A DNA stretch of 64,000 nt. Origin: Hydractinia symbiolongicarpus. Its lineage: Eukaryota; Cnidaria; Hydrozoa; Anthoathecata; Hydractiniidae. The notes under the pieces are model-generated. The model was not told the DNA's origin, did not search any database, and saw nothing but the letters and a program-made list of their open reading frames with translations. A program made the translations under genes and the position numbers. Location of the stretch: contig NC_079885.1 of NCBI RefSeq assembly GCF_029227915.1, positions 20,411,001 to 20,475,000 of the forward strand. Reading direction: 5' to 3'. This document shows positions 33,625 to 44,461 of the stretch, one piece after another. Each line of letters starts with the position of its first letter. Positions within the stretch are counted from its first letter, which is position 1.

Positions 33625-36600
33625 ATGCAAGCTTCCAGTCTACTTGGTGTGTTAGCTATGCTTCATGTTTGTGTTAAAGGTTAGTAATTTGATATCCTAT
33701 TTACAAATCATTACACAAATATTTAATCTATTCCGAATGTCTCGCAAACCAAATATTTATCCAAATATATTCTAAAACAACATGTTTGTTTTTAATCATG
33801 AAAAAGTTTCTTAGCAGCTTTCCGAGTAATATAGTAACCTAAATCTTTCATGCGCCTGCTTTCTTGTCGAACATCACGTCAAAAAAAGTGATGAAAAAAA
33901 ATCTCGGTTAACTAAATATATTTTGAAAAAATTGTTCTCAGACTTTCTTCCCTGAAACCTTTGCCTTGTAAGGTCGTCATCAAAAGGCTTATGTTTTAAA
34001 GATGCGACCTCGTCCCCAAGGCGACGCCTATGACGTTCTGACTTGATGAGGAAAAAAGGAAAATCCCTTCTTACGAGGGGGCGTAAAGGACCTCTTGCAA
34101 CGAGGTTATGGGGTGCAATTAAAAACATGCAGAAATCTTAGCTTATTTTCCTAAACAACACAAAATTTTAGCTGAGGCCAAATGCTGCTTATACTACATC
34201 TCCCTGCCACGTGTTTGCTTGCTCAATTAGGCTGGTGCATCAATCTTTAATCGAAGTCCAATTCTATTTTGTGTTTTACTTCAGGATGCGCTATTGTTCG
34301 TCAGTGCATAGTTCTTTAAAGAATTTGAGCTTTATATCTTTGTGTTTCTATGACGCACAAAACCTTTTTGTCTCGATCTTTTAAAAATTACAGCAAATAG
34401 TTGCCACAAAAGTCTCGAGATAGCGAAAGCTTCGTGCGGCAAAAAACATTTGGTTGGATATATTATTCTTTCTACTGACAAGGAAAGTTGTTTTTGACAA
34501 TAAACACCATTTTAATGACGTGATTAATCCTAGACTGATTTATTTTAAAACTTGTCTCATATTTTTTTATTGTAATCACTTCAGATTATTGATTTAAGTG
34601 AAGTCTACTACTGTAAGTGCTTTTTTGGTGTTTAGTTTTGAGCATCTACACTTCTCACGATATAGAAAACGATAAACCAATTATCTATTGTGAAAAAAAC
34701 GTTTTTTAGTTCACTGCGAGTTTTAATACCTTATCGGATTTTATCAGTCAGAACTTTGTTGGTTTAAATTTTAACGATCCAAACTTTATCTGTCTAAACT
34801 TTTATCCTCTCAAATTTTGTGAATTCAAACTTTATCGGCCCAAACTTTGTTGGTCCAAATTTTATCGGCCCAAACTTTAACGTCACAAACTTTTTCAGCC
34901 CAAATTTTATCGTCCCAAACTTTAACGTCCCAAACTTTAACGTCCCAAACTTTTTCGGCCCAAACTTTAACGTCTCAAACTTTAACGTCCCAAACTTTTT
35001 CGGCCCAAACTTTAACGTCACAAACTTTTTCGGCCCAAATTTTATCGTCCCAAACTTTAACGTCCCAAACTTTTTCGGCCCAAACATTAACGTCCCAAAC
35101 TTTATCGGCCCAAACTTTAATGTCCCAAACTTTATCAATTCAAAGTTTATCAATTCAAAGTTTATCAATTCAAAGTTTATCAATTCAAAGTTTTTGTCGA
35201 TTATTATTTTCGCGACCTTGCACACGACAAACAATTTAGTCTATTTTCAAATTTTTGTTATTGATTTTGAAAATATCTAAAGTATAATGTAACTCAGAAC
35301 AAAAACAAAATAAAGGGCAGGTCAAAGCTTGCAGACACTTTAAGATTTCCAGGAACGTATTTCTTATTATTGGGAAATCCACAATACGCAACATTTGCGT
35401 GAGTTGTTTCTAAAGTTCATACTTTTTGTGGCGTCCTGAATTGACTGAAGTGACTAAAAATATCTGTCGCCCATATATTCGTCATATCTAATTTCGTCGG
35501 CTGTTGACCCCAATAATCGTTAAGTTCTTAAAGTTAAATTAATGCCAAAAGAATTCGGGGAGTTGAATTTCCAGAAAAATTCTGCATGTAAAGCTAAAAT
35601 TCAACAAAATTTTCGTCACGTTATCTGTTGTACATGTTTACAAAAAGCGTGTGCGGTGTGCACAACCCAGATGTAAAGAAGTTTCAGTGCGTTTTGAAAT
35701 CTCATTTTGGGTAGACTTACTTCTTTGTGTTAGCAAAATAAAAAGACCTTTCCTTTCATTAGGTTAAAAATTACGCAAATCACTTTAGACTTTTTAGAGA
35801 TTTAAATATATTTTCAGGTTGTGTTGGAGCTGCACAGGTATTTCCAAGGTGCGTATCATGTAGTTGTTTCGTTCTATTACCTTATTCCGTGAAATTAATG
35901 AGTCGTGAAATTAATGCGGTTTTTCAAAATTCGCGTTAATTTAATGACCGTTAATTAAATGCAGTGTTAATTTAAAGACTGTTAATTTCATGACTCTTTA
36001 ATTTAAGACTGTTAATTTACAAATTTACTACTATTTCCTCCTCATCGGAGATAGCTCAACGGGTTTTTTTCAGCGATCTTTTTTAAACTAGCTTTTGTAT
36101 CATCTTCATACTCTGATACAACAAAAAACATTTATTTCGACTTCCAAACCACCTTGTAGTAATAGAGGAGACCGCTCCACCACCGTGGATTCGATTGTTG
36201 CTGTAATTTTTGATTCGTGGGATATTGCATATTCTTAAATTCGCGTTAATTAAATGCATTTTCGAAACGAACCTTTCTCAACCGCGTTAATTAAATGTCT
36301 TTTACAAAATAATTTTATTGAACCGCGTTAATTTATGACCGTTAATTTGATTCGCGTTAATTTCTTGACTTGTTAATTTCATGGAATAAATAAATTCGAA
36401 GTTTTGAAAACAACTGCAGTGATTCTGCACATAGAGCGGAACAAATTTGGCGGGGCTATTCATTTAGTATCAACTGTGCCCAGCTTTGATTGTGTATTTT
36501 TACTTTTAGCAGTCCAAATACCACCACAGTACAACCGCCTTTAAACCAAACAACTACTTCTCTACCATTTTCTTTTCAATATTATTGCAAAGACTATAGT

Positions 36601-39600
36601 TTTGCACCTAGCAGCGTCTGCGGGAAGTACATAAGCGGTATGGTATATTACTATGGCAACGCCTCTGACTTGGTAAAGATTGACGCAGACTTACACCAGG
36701 TGTTTCAATATTTATACTTAGCTGTGAGCTTAGTGCGAAATAGCAAAGACAAGCTGGGGGCAGCGAAGACACTTTTTAGTCTGATGGGAAGGAGTCTAAA
36801 CATAAAGATACCATCGGATAAGATCCTCAAACAGATAATTAACGTTGTGACGCTTCCATCCTTCGATGTGTGCTTAAATCATACACAGAACTTTCTTTGC
36901 AAGCAGTATTTTCCTTCATGTGTTCAAAGCATGGTATACAAAAATGTTTGGATTGAGGAAACCCCGTGTCAAGAGATGTGTTATTATATTATCAACAAAA
37001 AATGTAAACAAGAGAAAGCGCTGTACGATTTGTTGCTAGATTATGGTTTCTTGCATTATTCAGCCTTAAAGTGTGACTGACTTCAGAGTTATTACTCAAG
37101 CCGAAGCCAATGTTTCATGTCGACAGATACTTTAAGTAAGTTATGTTTCACGTGGAAAGATACTTTAAGTAAGTCATGTATGACAAGTAATCATTTTTTA
37201 TAATTCTTAGTTAAACTCACCAAGACGTTTTTTTCTCTCAGTGCACAAGTGTTTAAAAGGCTGTTTACACGAGGCGCGTAGTGAACACTCAAACAGGTTT
37301 AAGGTACTTCGGATTCACGGCGTAATTTTTAAGAATGTGATTTTTATCGCTTCAGGCGACTTGGACCCTACTTTGAGTGGCATTTTACTTCGGTCAAATT
37401 TTACTTCGCTTAAGATTCACTCCGATCTCATGTAAATCGCCTTTAGAAAAAGGAAACTTTTTTAAGGGGATTTTAATAATGCTTCTGTACCCCTGTACCC
37501 ACAGGGCTTGAATGCAGTATTTTTTTGTCTAGATTTCCTGAAAACAAGTGATAAAAAGAAAATAAGAATAATACTTAATAAAGTAACAACAAAGAAAACA
37601 AATCTTGTGCGCGAGAAGAAGATTACAACGACGCCATACTCAAAATTTAAAGTATCATCAACAAAGACAACATCAAAAGCAAGTGATGAAAATAGCAGTG
37701 ATGCATTGTTAGACAGGTATTGAATGGCAATATAATTACGTACAAGGAATAACCACGCGCGTTGTACATTCACGAATGTAACGCAAGATAATGGATTCCG
37801 TAGTCTTACGCGCGTCGAGCGATTGACTTATAGTGGAAATTACACCAGACAAGTTGATTCGATTCTGGCTCATTTAAAACGAAGCGAGTCAACCCAACGG
37901 GGTTGGAAATCCACTATGTCAGATCATTTGCAATTACGTGATTCGTTTAGATGACCTGGCTCGCTTCAACACCCGCTGCAACGGGTTAGCTCGACCCATT
38001 TTTTGGTAAACACGGATTGGTTCGACCTATGAGCATGTAGAAACGCTTATAAAAGCCCATAATAACAAAAAATAGCCTCAGATGTGTTACAAACTTTTTA
38101 GATACTGGGTTTTGCTTTTGTAAGCACCACAAAAGGTTTGGCAGAGGTTCAATTTTTAAGTTTCTGCATTTTACGGTCTCGAATGTTACTTTATTGTCGC
38201 TCAGATTCGCCTGGTTTCAATTTGATAACCCTTCGAAATCATTGCGGAAATCTCGCAGCAATGTAAGCCACCATTTTGCACAGACAGCCAAAATACGGCT
38301 ATTATTGTAGAGACTAGTCTTTATCCGTAGAAAAATCTATTGGGTTGCCTGTATTTTATATATCGCATTTCGTGTTTCCGTTACGAAACGCGGCTTTCGC
38401 GGATACAAAGACAAAATACGGCCATTATTAAAGAGACTAGTCGTTAGCCCGTGGAAAATTCCACGGGTTTGCCCGTCCTTTAAATTTACCCGTCGCAACA
38501 AAGGGGATAAAAATATATAGCATTCGATATTCATATTTCCTTAGCACGTTTGTCTAACTCCGGACAGACAAAATACTGTTATTATTAAAGACTAGTCATT
38601 ACTGGTGAAAAAACCCACGGGGTCACCCGTCTTTAAATTGAACGCTATTTTGTGTACCGTGGCCCGACAATTTTTTTGCGGACAGACAGACGGACGATGG
38701 CTATTATTATATAGACGTTGCTGTCCCGTGGATAAATCCACGGGTTTGCCCGTTTTTTATATACCGCATTTCATGTGTTACGCTACTACGGCCACTATTT
38801 TGCATAGAGACAGACAGACGACGACTATTATAGAGAAATACGCGCCAAATTTGTCTCTCTTTCATTTGCACTCTCCTCCGTGATGCGTGAGTTATTCATG
38901 AGTAAAAACCTAAGTAAGGTAAACCAGCTTATGTAATCACTCCCTTGACCTAACCTCTACGCTACTTGTCCGGTGTGTATTTTGTATGTGGCTATTCCAC
39001 TAAAAAATATGCTGTAGATAAAAATAAAGGTGGCGTTTGTTTATATATCTGAACATAGAGCATCTTTATGTTTTGAATAGAAGTTGAAAAGCTAACTTCT
39101 ATAATTTAGGCTTTGTCCAAAGTATAACACGGTTCTTCCAGATGGTGAATGCATAAATTACATAAAAGACACCAGAATTTTTCAAACAAAGAAGGAAGCT
39201 CTGGAGAAGAACATTAATCTTAAAGCTTTTTACAATGACTTTAGTACCTACATTGGATATTTTTTAAGACATAGTAAACCACCATATACATTAGGTATCT
39301 ATGTTATCGTTTTATTTTTTTATGTATGTTTCTTCTCAAAAATTTGAAATCCAATTCCATATTCAAGGCTATTGACCTCTAGGCTACAAAAATGTACCTA
39401 CTTTTTAAAATAGCACTAAAATGCATCATGGAGGCCTAAAAGTCAAGAAAAAAGACCTCTATAAGTGCAGTCGTGGCTCCAGTGATACCATTATTTAAAT
39501 TATCATTTTTAGGTGAATGTGGAGAAAAACCCGAGGTTCGGAAACTTCTCGATGTTATTGTAATTCCAAGCAGTGAAGAGTTTAGTTTGTGTTTGAACGA

Positions 39601-41676
39601 GAGCAAAAAATTTGCTTGTCAAACATATCATCCCACATGCTTGTATTCGAATTCATCCGGTAAAATAAAAATAAAAATATCGCCGCCGTGTCGACGACCG
39701 TGCGAAGAATATCAAGGGTGTAAAATTAGTTTGGCATTCATGAGAAGACTTAACGATCTAGTTGCTCTGTGTCCAGAGTATCACTTGAACATTCGTTTGT
39801 TTGTTTTTCCGTCGTGTGAAGAATATCTGCAACATAACCAAAGTGTTATCGAGAGCTGCCAAATGCTCCATCCACAAGGTAAGGTTAGTTTGGTGTGTGT
39901 GAGAAGAAATTTTTTGTTTGCGAGACGAAAATTTTTGTTCGCGAGTAGACATTTTTACGAATCGAGCTGTTCGCGAAATCTTAAAGAAGTCGTAAGAATT
40001 GATCGCGAATTGATCGGATTCAGATATTTTGCGGGATGTTATTTTTGAGCATGCGCCTTTTCTCGGACTAGGAAAATTGCACGCTTATGCTTGTAAAATA
40101 TGATGTAAAGATAAGAAGAATCACAAATTTTCAGCTAGGTTTTATTGACATAATGAATTTCGCGAATCATCCAATAAAATTTCATACAGGAATATATTTT
40201 CGCAAATCAAGCAAAAAATTTCGAAATTTGCCGACATTCTTGCATCTGAAAATCTTTGATATTAAAGCTAAGGTCCATGATATTATAAGCTGTGCTATGC
40301 CGAATTGCAATAGTTGGCACACCCCTGCTCGGCTTGACTCGGCACACAGTTTTATAAGAGCCGTACTGAACTCAATAAAATTTCCAAAATGGTAGATGTT
40401 TTTAACAACAATTAGTTGTTAAAAGTGTTACATCGTTGTGCGCCTGCTTTAGCACGACTCAGCTTGTCGTTTGATTTTATATAATTGTTCGGCCATTCTC
40501 GACCACAGAGACATAAACTCGAAGTTTTAATCTCAAAGAGCTCTGGGGACGAGAATGCTGCTCGCCACGACTCTATTCGACACGGCATTGCTTTTCTATA
40601 GATATTAGTTTTATAAGCCGTGCGAATCCAAACTCAAAATTTTATTGCTTAACTCGGCACAGCAGAGTTTATATAACACACCTAAAGTTACTCCGAACCA
40701 CCAAGGTGTTTGGTTTATGTTACATCATCAACTTTAAGCAGGTTGTCGCAACCCCGTAGCTATCTTAAGAACGTAATTCCCCTGCGGTCTGCTCCGGAAG
40801 ATTCCTGGCACACGGCGTTTTTAACCTTAAATTAAACTAATTTTAAACCATTAGCCACAAAAGAAGAACTACAATACACTACTTACTGCTACCAAGGAGT
40901 TGGGATTCACTACAATGGAACACTGGATGTCACTTCAAGTGGAAAAAGGTGTATTCCATGGAAAACAAGATCTTACTTGAATCCAGAAGTGTATCCTAAT
41001 TTAGTCAGGAATTACTGCAGAAACCCACAAGGATATGGAGATAGGCCTTGGTGTTATGTAAACGTGACAGGCAACGAATGGGAGGATTGTGATGTTGTTA
41101 AGTGTTCTGATTATTATGTTAAAGAAATACCAGGTAAACAATTTTATTCGTTGTTGCTGTTTTTATTGTTGTTTTTTTCTGTTTTTTTGTTGTTGTTGTT
41201 GTTTTTATTTTTATTTTTTGTTACTCTCGTTGTCGTTGTCGTCGTTGTTGTTGTTGTTTTTGTTGCTGTTTTTGTTATTGTTGTTGTTATTGTCGTCTGT
41301 GTTGTTTTGCTGTTGCTGGAAATCCCCCTTCTTTGTTTAGTTTCGCAACTTTCTCTCGTGAATATCATTGTGATTATATTGGTTGTGGTCGCAGTTGTGA
41401 GCCTGCTTGTATTCTTAGTTCACTGTGTTCGCAAAAAAAAAGCTTCTAAAAAAGTTGAAAACGGTATTTCCCTTTTTCTTTAATACTATAACAAAATATA
41501 TTCGTTCGTTTATTCGTTCGTTTTATCAATACAATCATTCCTTTATTTCAGTCACTCCAGTTGAAGCTTATTCAGAACTTGAAGTCACACCACTGGTGAT
41601 AAAAGCGTCTGTACCAACCACTGGACATGCTGAACAGTCATTATCTTCTACTCGAAATGCTACCTCAGTGGCATAG
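33625..41676 (+). CDS. Type I receptor: two Frizzled-like CRDs, kringle, TM, no kinase
   Basis: Eight phase-consistent exons: 33625-33679, 35818-35848, 36510-37070, 39110-39294, 39513-39878, 40855-41133, 41341-41463 and 41552-41676. They sum to 575 codons. Residues 1-19 form a signal peptide (SSLLGVLAMLHVCV). Cysteine-rich domain (CRD) 1 spans about 55-230 and CRD 2 about 218-350. Both keep the Frizzled C...FxCxxxxPxC...PCxxxC pattern (FLCKQYFPSC, TPCQEMC; FACQTYHPTC, PPCRRPC) and both end in a similar LCPxY...C.xY tail. A six-Cys kringle follows at about 410-487, with the signature YCRNPQGYGDRPWCYV. A helix at about 498-520 (VNIIVIILVVVAVVSLLVFL) precedes a 50-residue tail ending in TAG. The exon 3 donor AAA|GTGTGA is weak but is supported by the homology of the two CRD tails. 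The set of modules is that of ROR/MuSK receptors, which bind Wnt-type ligands; ligand and function here are inferred. AATAAA is at 41722. Confidence 0.8.
34005..34113. mobile_element. MITE-like unit, CCTCGTCCCCAAGG end
   Basis: GCGACCTCGTCCCCAAGGCG on the left and a degenerate CAACGAGGTTATGGGG on the right. Intron 1 of the receptor gene. Confidence 0.3.
34743..35195. repeat. 15-bp minisatellite, about 30 units
   Basis: Units related to TTTAACGTCCCAAAC with variants (TTTATCGGCCCAAAC, TTTTTCGGCCCAAAC, TTTATCAATTCAAAG). The period is a multiple of three with few stops, so long repetitive frames open on both strands; these are not genes. It is in intron 1 of the Frizzled/kringle receptor. Confidence 0.9.
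35881..36388. mobile_element. MITE with TTATTCCRTGAAATTAA inverted ends
   Basis: Left TTATTCCGTGAAATTAATGA and right (complement) TTATTCCATGAAATTAACAA. The interior is full of GCGTTAATTTAATGACC and GTTAATTTCATG words on both strands. Non-coding, in intron 2 of the receptor. Confidence 0.7.
37085..37180. repeat. Short tandem duplication, about 37 bp
   Basis: ATGTTTCATGTCGACAGATA and its neighbour ATGTTTCACGTGGAAAGATA are each followed by CTTTAAGTAAGT. It lies just after the inferred exon 3 donor. Confidence 0.6.
38170..38836 (-). mobile_element. Tandem array of Helitron-like terminal units
   Basis: At least four units of about 120-155 bp starting near 38313, 38436, 38590 and 38713, plus a partial one before them. 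Most read ACTAGTCNTTA, then a CCCGTGG/CCACGGG hairpin, GGTTGCCCGT, ATATATCGCATTTC, and finally GGACAGACAGACGAC.GCTATT. On the minus strand each resembles a Helitron end (hairpin then CTAG-T, with a TC-rich 5' end). Intron 3 of the receptor. Confidence 0.5.
40497..40556. mobile_element. Tiny MITE with CCATTCTCG ends
   Basis: GGCCATTCTCGACCACAGAG on the left and CTCTGGGGACGAGAATGCTG on the right, enclosing AACTCGAAGTTTTAATCTCA. Shares words with units at 4682 and 42892. Intron 5 of the receptor. Confidence 0.45.
41144..41335. repeat. GTT/GTC-rich microsatellite-like intron
   Basis: Intron 6 of the receptor is dominated by TTGTTGTTG/GTCGTTGTTG on the sense strand. A hydrophobic frame across it continues from the kringle exon but is replaced by the splice to 41341. 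Confidence 0.7.
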
Positions 41677-41843
41677 CCATATACGAAATGTAAAAGCAGG
41701 GGTTATAAAATATTTAATATAAATAAAATCTGCAAGAAAGGTTTTTATTAAAGAAAAAACCTTTATTACCTTATGTTAGAATTATCGATGAAATAAAAAA
41801 AAAATTTATTATCCAAATTAGATAGTAGTCACAAAACAAATTA

Positions 41844-41856
41844 AATTTTTTTACAG
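41844..41856 (+). promoter_or_regulatory. Strong 3' splice acceptor before the GPCR start (possible trans-splice site)
   Basis: An A/T-rich stretch with TTTTTTTACAG|G ends 69 bp before the GPCR ATG at 41926 and about 130 bp after the upstream gene's AATAAA at 41722. Spliced-leader addition and operons are known in hydrozoans. Use here, or a 5' UTR intron, is inferred. Confidence 0.4.
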
Positions 41857-41925
41857 GTGTTTTATATCTTAAAAGTCAGAGAACGTGTTTCTTCTCTTAA
41901 AAAAAACAGAGCGCTTATACTAGAC

Positions 41926-42858
41926 ATGGCTTTGTACAATAATACAACACACACTCATACGTTGTCCTGTTTGAAAGATTGGCGCGAATACTTCAAAAAC
42001 TTCGACGCAAAACACATTGAGAATTTAGTTATAATGAAGATAACCTTAGCCATTGCCATTACCCTCGCAAACGGTGCACTCATCCGATCACTATATAAAC
42101 AGGAACGATCGCGAACAAACAAGATGTTTATCGCGTTGAGCATTTCGGATGTTACTATCGGCATAATATCAATCCCCTTGGCGATTTTCACTTTGTTTCA
42201 AAACGGCGAATATGTTCCTGACTGTTTTATCTTTACAGTATTCTTCTTCTTTCAATATTTTCCCTTCATTTTCTCCTGGCTTATGACAATAATTATCACC
42301 GCCGAACGAAGCCTGGTTGTCATAAAACCAGCGTTACATTTGAAGTACGGAAAGAAGATCTTCAACATTTCCATTTTATTGGCGTTGATATTAAACTTCA
42401 TGTTTGCGAGTTGGCAAGCTGTAAATAATCACATTTTTCGAAAGACAGGAGCATATTCTGAAAAGAATAACAACCTCAACACTTCAATTGATTTAGTGTC
42501 CATAATTGGTATGCTTGCTGAATCTTTGTTATTACTGTTCATGTGTTTCCTGCAGTTGTATCTAATGTTCTTTGTGAGAAAACAATACCAGAAGATGAAA
42601 GAAAATCGACATTTTGCGAATAGGTTTGGTTCTAAAGTGACTAAAACCATCGGTTTGATGTTTATATCATTGCTTCTATGCAATGCGCCGCATACAGTTG
42701 GTGTTCTATGTTTTGTGAGTGGATACACAGTTGATTTGGTGGAGATGCTGTATTATTACCATATCGCTATTGACATGCTGTACGCAAACTCGTTTTTTAA
42801 TGCTATCATCATTTTAACAAGAAGTTCTAATGTTGGATGGTCTTGCTGTAGACGTTAA
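41926..42858 (+). CDS. Rhodopsin-like (class A) GPCR, intronless, orphan
   Basis: A 310-aa single-exon frame from the first ATG (MALYNNTTHTH, with an N-glycosylation site) to TAA. Seven hydrophobic segments: IMKITLAIAITLANGALI; KMFIALSISDVTIGIISIPL with the helix 2 Asp; CFIFTVFFFFQYFPFIFSWL leading to AERSLVVIKP in place of DRY; ISILLALILNFMFASW; SIIGMLAESLLLLFMCFLQL; TIGLMFISLLLCNAPHTVGV; and IDMLYANSFFNAIIIL, where NPxxY is altered to NSFFN. It ends in CCRR, a possible palmitoylated tail. Single-exon class A receptors of this size are common in cnidarians. The ligand is unknown. AATAAA is at 43016. Confidence 0.85.
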   Translation: MALYNNTTHTHTLSCLKDWREYFKNFDAKHIENLVIMKITLAIAITLANGALIRSLYKQERSRTNKMFIALSISDVTIGIISIPLAIFTLFQNGEYVPDCFIFTVFFFFQYFPFIFSWLMTIIITAERSLVVIKPALHLKYGKKIFNISILLALILNFMFASWQAVNNHIFRKTGAYSEKNNNLNTSIDLVSIIGMLAESLLLLFMCFLQLYLMFFVRKQYQKMKENRHFANRFGSKVTKTIGLMFISLLLCNAPHTVGVLCFVSGYTVDLVEMLYYYHIAIDMLYANSFFNAIIILTRSSNVGWSCCRR

Positions 42859-42891
42859 ATGGATGGTTGTTATACCTAGGAACTCAATCTG

Positions 42892-42970
42892 TAACGAACC
42901 ATTCTCGCTCCCAGAGCTCTTTGAGATAAACCTCGAAAGGAGTACTACTCTCGAGGTTTTCCTCTTAACT
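42892..42970. mobile_element. Small inverted-repeat unit in the GPCR 3' region
   Basis: CATTCTCGCTCCCAGAGCTC is followed by a hairpin, AACCTCGAAAGGAG..CTCTCGAGGTT. It shares its first part with the units at 4682 and 40497. It would be transcribed in the 3' UTR if the AATAAA at 43016 is used. Confidence 0.35.
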
Positions 42971-43021
42971 CATTTTTTTCTTCGCTGAAAGTATTAGCAT
43001 CAACGCTATTCTGTAAATAAA

Positions 43022-43980
43022 AATTGGAAAAGCACAAAGAAAACTCGGCACAATATATTGCAGAACACGCTTTTAAAAAACACAAAATTTTTGTTGAGAC
43101 TAAGTGTTTCTGTATTTATTTTCTTCGTTGTTGTTTGTTGACTATAGAGAGCTTTGGCAATTTTTGCGACAGGCTGTGTACCTGAATCGATCAGGAATTT
43201 TTTAATAGATCAGGAGTCGACCTGCGAAATTGACCTGCGCCATTATCTTTGTCTAGGACGGCTTATAACCTGAACAGCCCGTTGTCAATAGTGGTTAGAA
43301 TTTTAAGATAAAACAGGTTTACGCTTATATATTTAGCCCATCAGGTCCAAATTTAAATGTACATAGCACGAAATTTTAATAATTAAAATAAATAAATAAA
43401 ATAAAAAACTAAAAAAGCGAAATTGTTTTTTAAAAACAAACCGAGGACGGACATGGAAACAAAAAGTCGTAGTCCGTACGCAGTTTGTTTGTGAAAATTC
43501 CCTTACGTGCATGGTAAGACGGTAACGTCTTGGCTTTGTCAGTTAGGCTGCTCCGCCAATCAAAATCAAACTTCCGTTTTAATCACATCTGTCGTCGTGG
43601 AAACTTACCTGACTTTTAACAGAAGGGAGGTCTCAAAAACCGCTGCTGTTTTATATGGATTCAACTTCTGTGGTTTGCTGTTTAGAATCTTAGCATACAG
43701 AAATGCACGCGCATGCTTATTGTTCTCATATACGAAAAGTATAGAGTGTATCTATGTTGTTCTCGACGCTAAACATTCTACAACACGGAAAGTCGTCCGT
43801 AACAAATAAGAATGACCAATAAGAAAAAACCAAGACCAGAATGAACAAAATGGATCCTTGTATTTTAAAAAATTCAGGAAAATTAATTTGAGCGAATTTA
43901 ACTTCCGGGAATTTTTGCGCAGAAATTTTTTTGCGATTAAGTTTTAAAATCACCATTGCAACCTTGCTTCCAGGGCAAGT
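43022..43980. other. Intergenic, no supported gene
   Basis: AT-rich sequence. A 100-codon frame at 43507-43809 has no splice context or recognisable family. Confidence 0.5.
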
Positions 43981-44461
43981 CTGTTGAGAATGAAATACGG
44001 ATGTGCAATGATAAATATTCACCTATGTTTACATACCATCCGGATAAACTATCTGAGTTCATCGCTAACATATTGCCGCACGTGGTGTAGTGGGTTCGTC
44101 TGCGGCTCCCAGTTCTGGGGACCGCGGATCGAATCCCGCTCACTGCCAGGCAGTATGTTAGTGATGAACGAAGTAGTTCTTCTACAATATGACTTACACG
44201 CATTATACTCGCCCGTCATGATCAGAGGTCTGATCGGGGTGAAACATTCTCTGTTGAGAATGAAATACGGATGTGCAATGATAAATATTCACCTATGTTT
44301 ACATACCATCCGGATAAACTATCTGAGTTCATCGCTAACATATTGCCGCACGTGGTGTAGTGGGTTCGTCTGCGGCTCCCAGTTCTGGGGACCGCGGATC
44401 GAATCCCGCTCACTGCCAGGCAGTATGTTAGTGATGAACGAAGTAGTTCTTCTACAATATA
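43981..44461 (+). repeat. Perfect 210-bp direct duplication containing a tRNA-derived SINE-like unit
   Basis: The segment from TGTTGAGAATGAAATACGG to TTCTACAATAT at 43981-44191 is repeated without visible change at 44251-44461, offset 270 bp. Each copy has an RNA polymerase III A-box-like TGGTGTAGTGG and a B-box-like GGATCGAATCC in tRNA-like spacing. The T arm lacks one base and the anticodon loop lacks U33, so it is tRNA-derived and not a working tRNA. Confidence 0.7.

Noticed and set aside
34794-35280. Repetitive 130-153 codon frames on both strands
   Set aside because: Produced by a 15-bp minisatellite in an intron; no start or splice context.
37505-37716. Splice-bounded Lys/Thr-rich segment inside the receptor gene
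   Set aside because: Its length (212 nt) and phase do not fit between exons 3 and 4, and it would introduce a stop.
41144-41368. Hydrophobic extension of the kringle exon (Val/Leu/Phe-rich)
   Set aside because: It is read from GTT-repeat intron sequence; a GTAAAC donor at 41134 and a TTTGTTTAG acceptor before 41341 join the kringle to a proper TM exon in phase.
43507-43809. 100-codon plus-strand frame
   Set aside because: No splice sites, family features or codon-like composition; intergenic.
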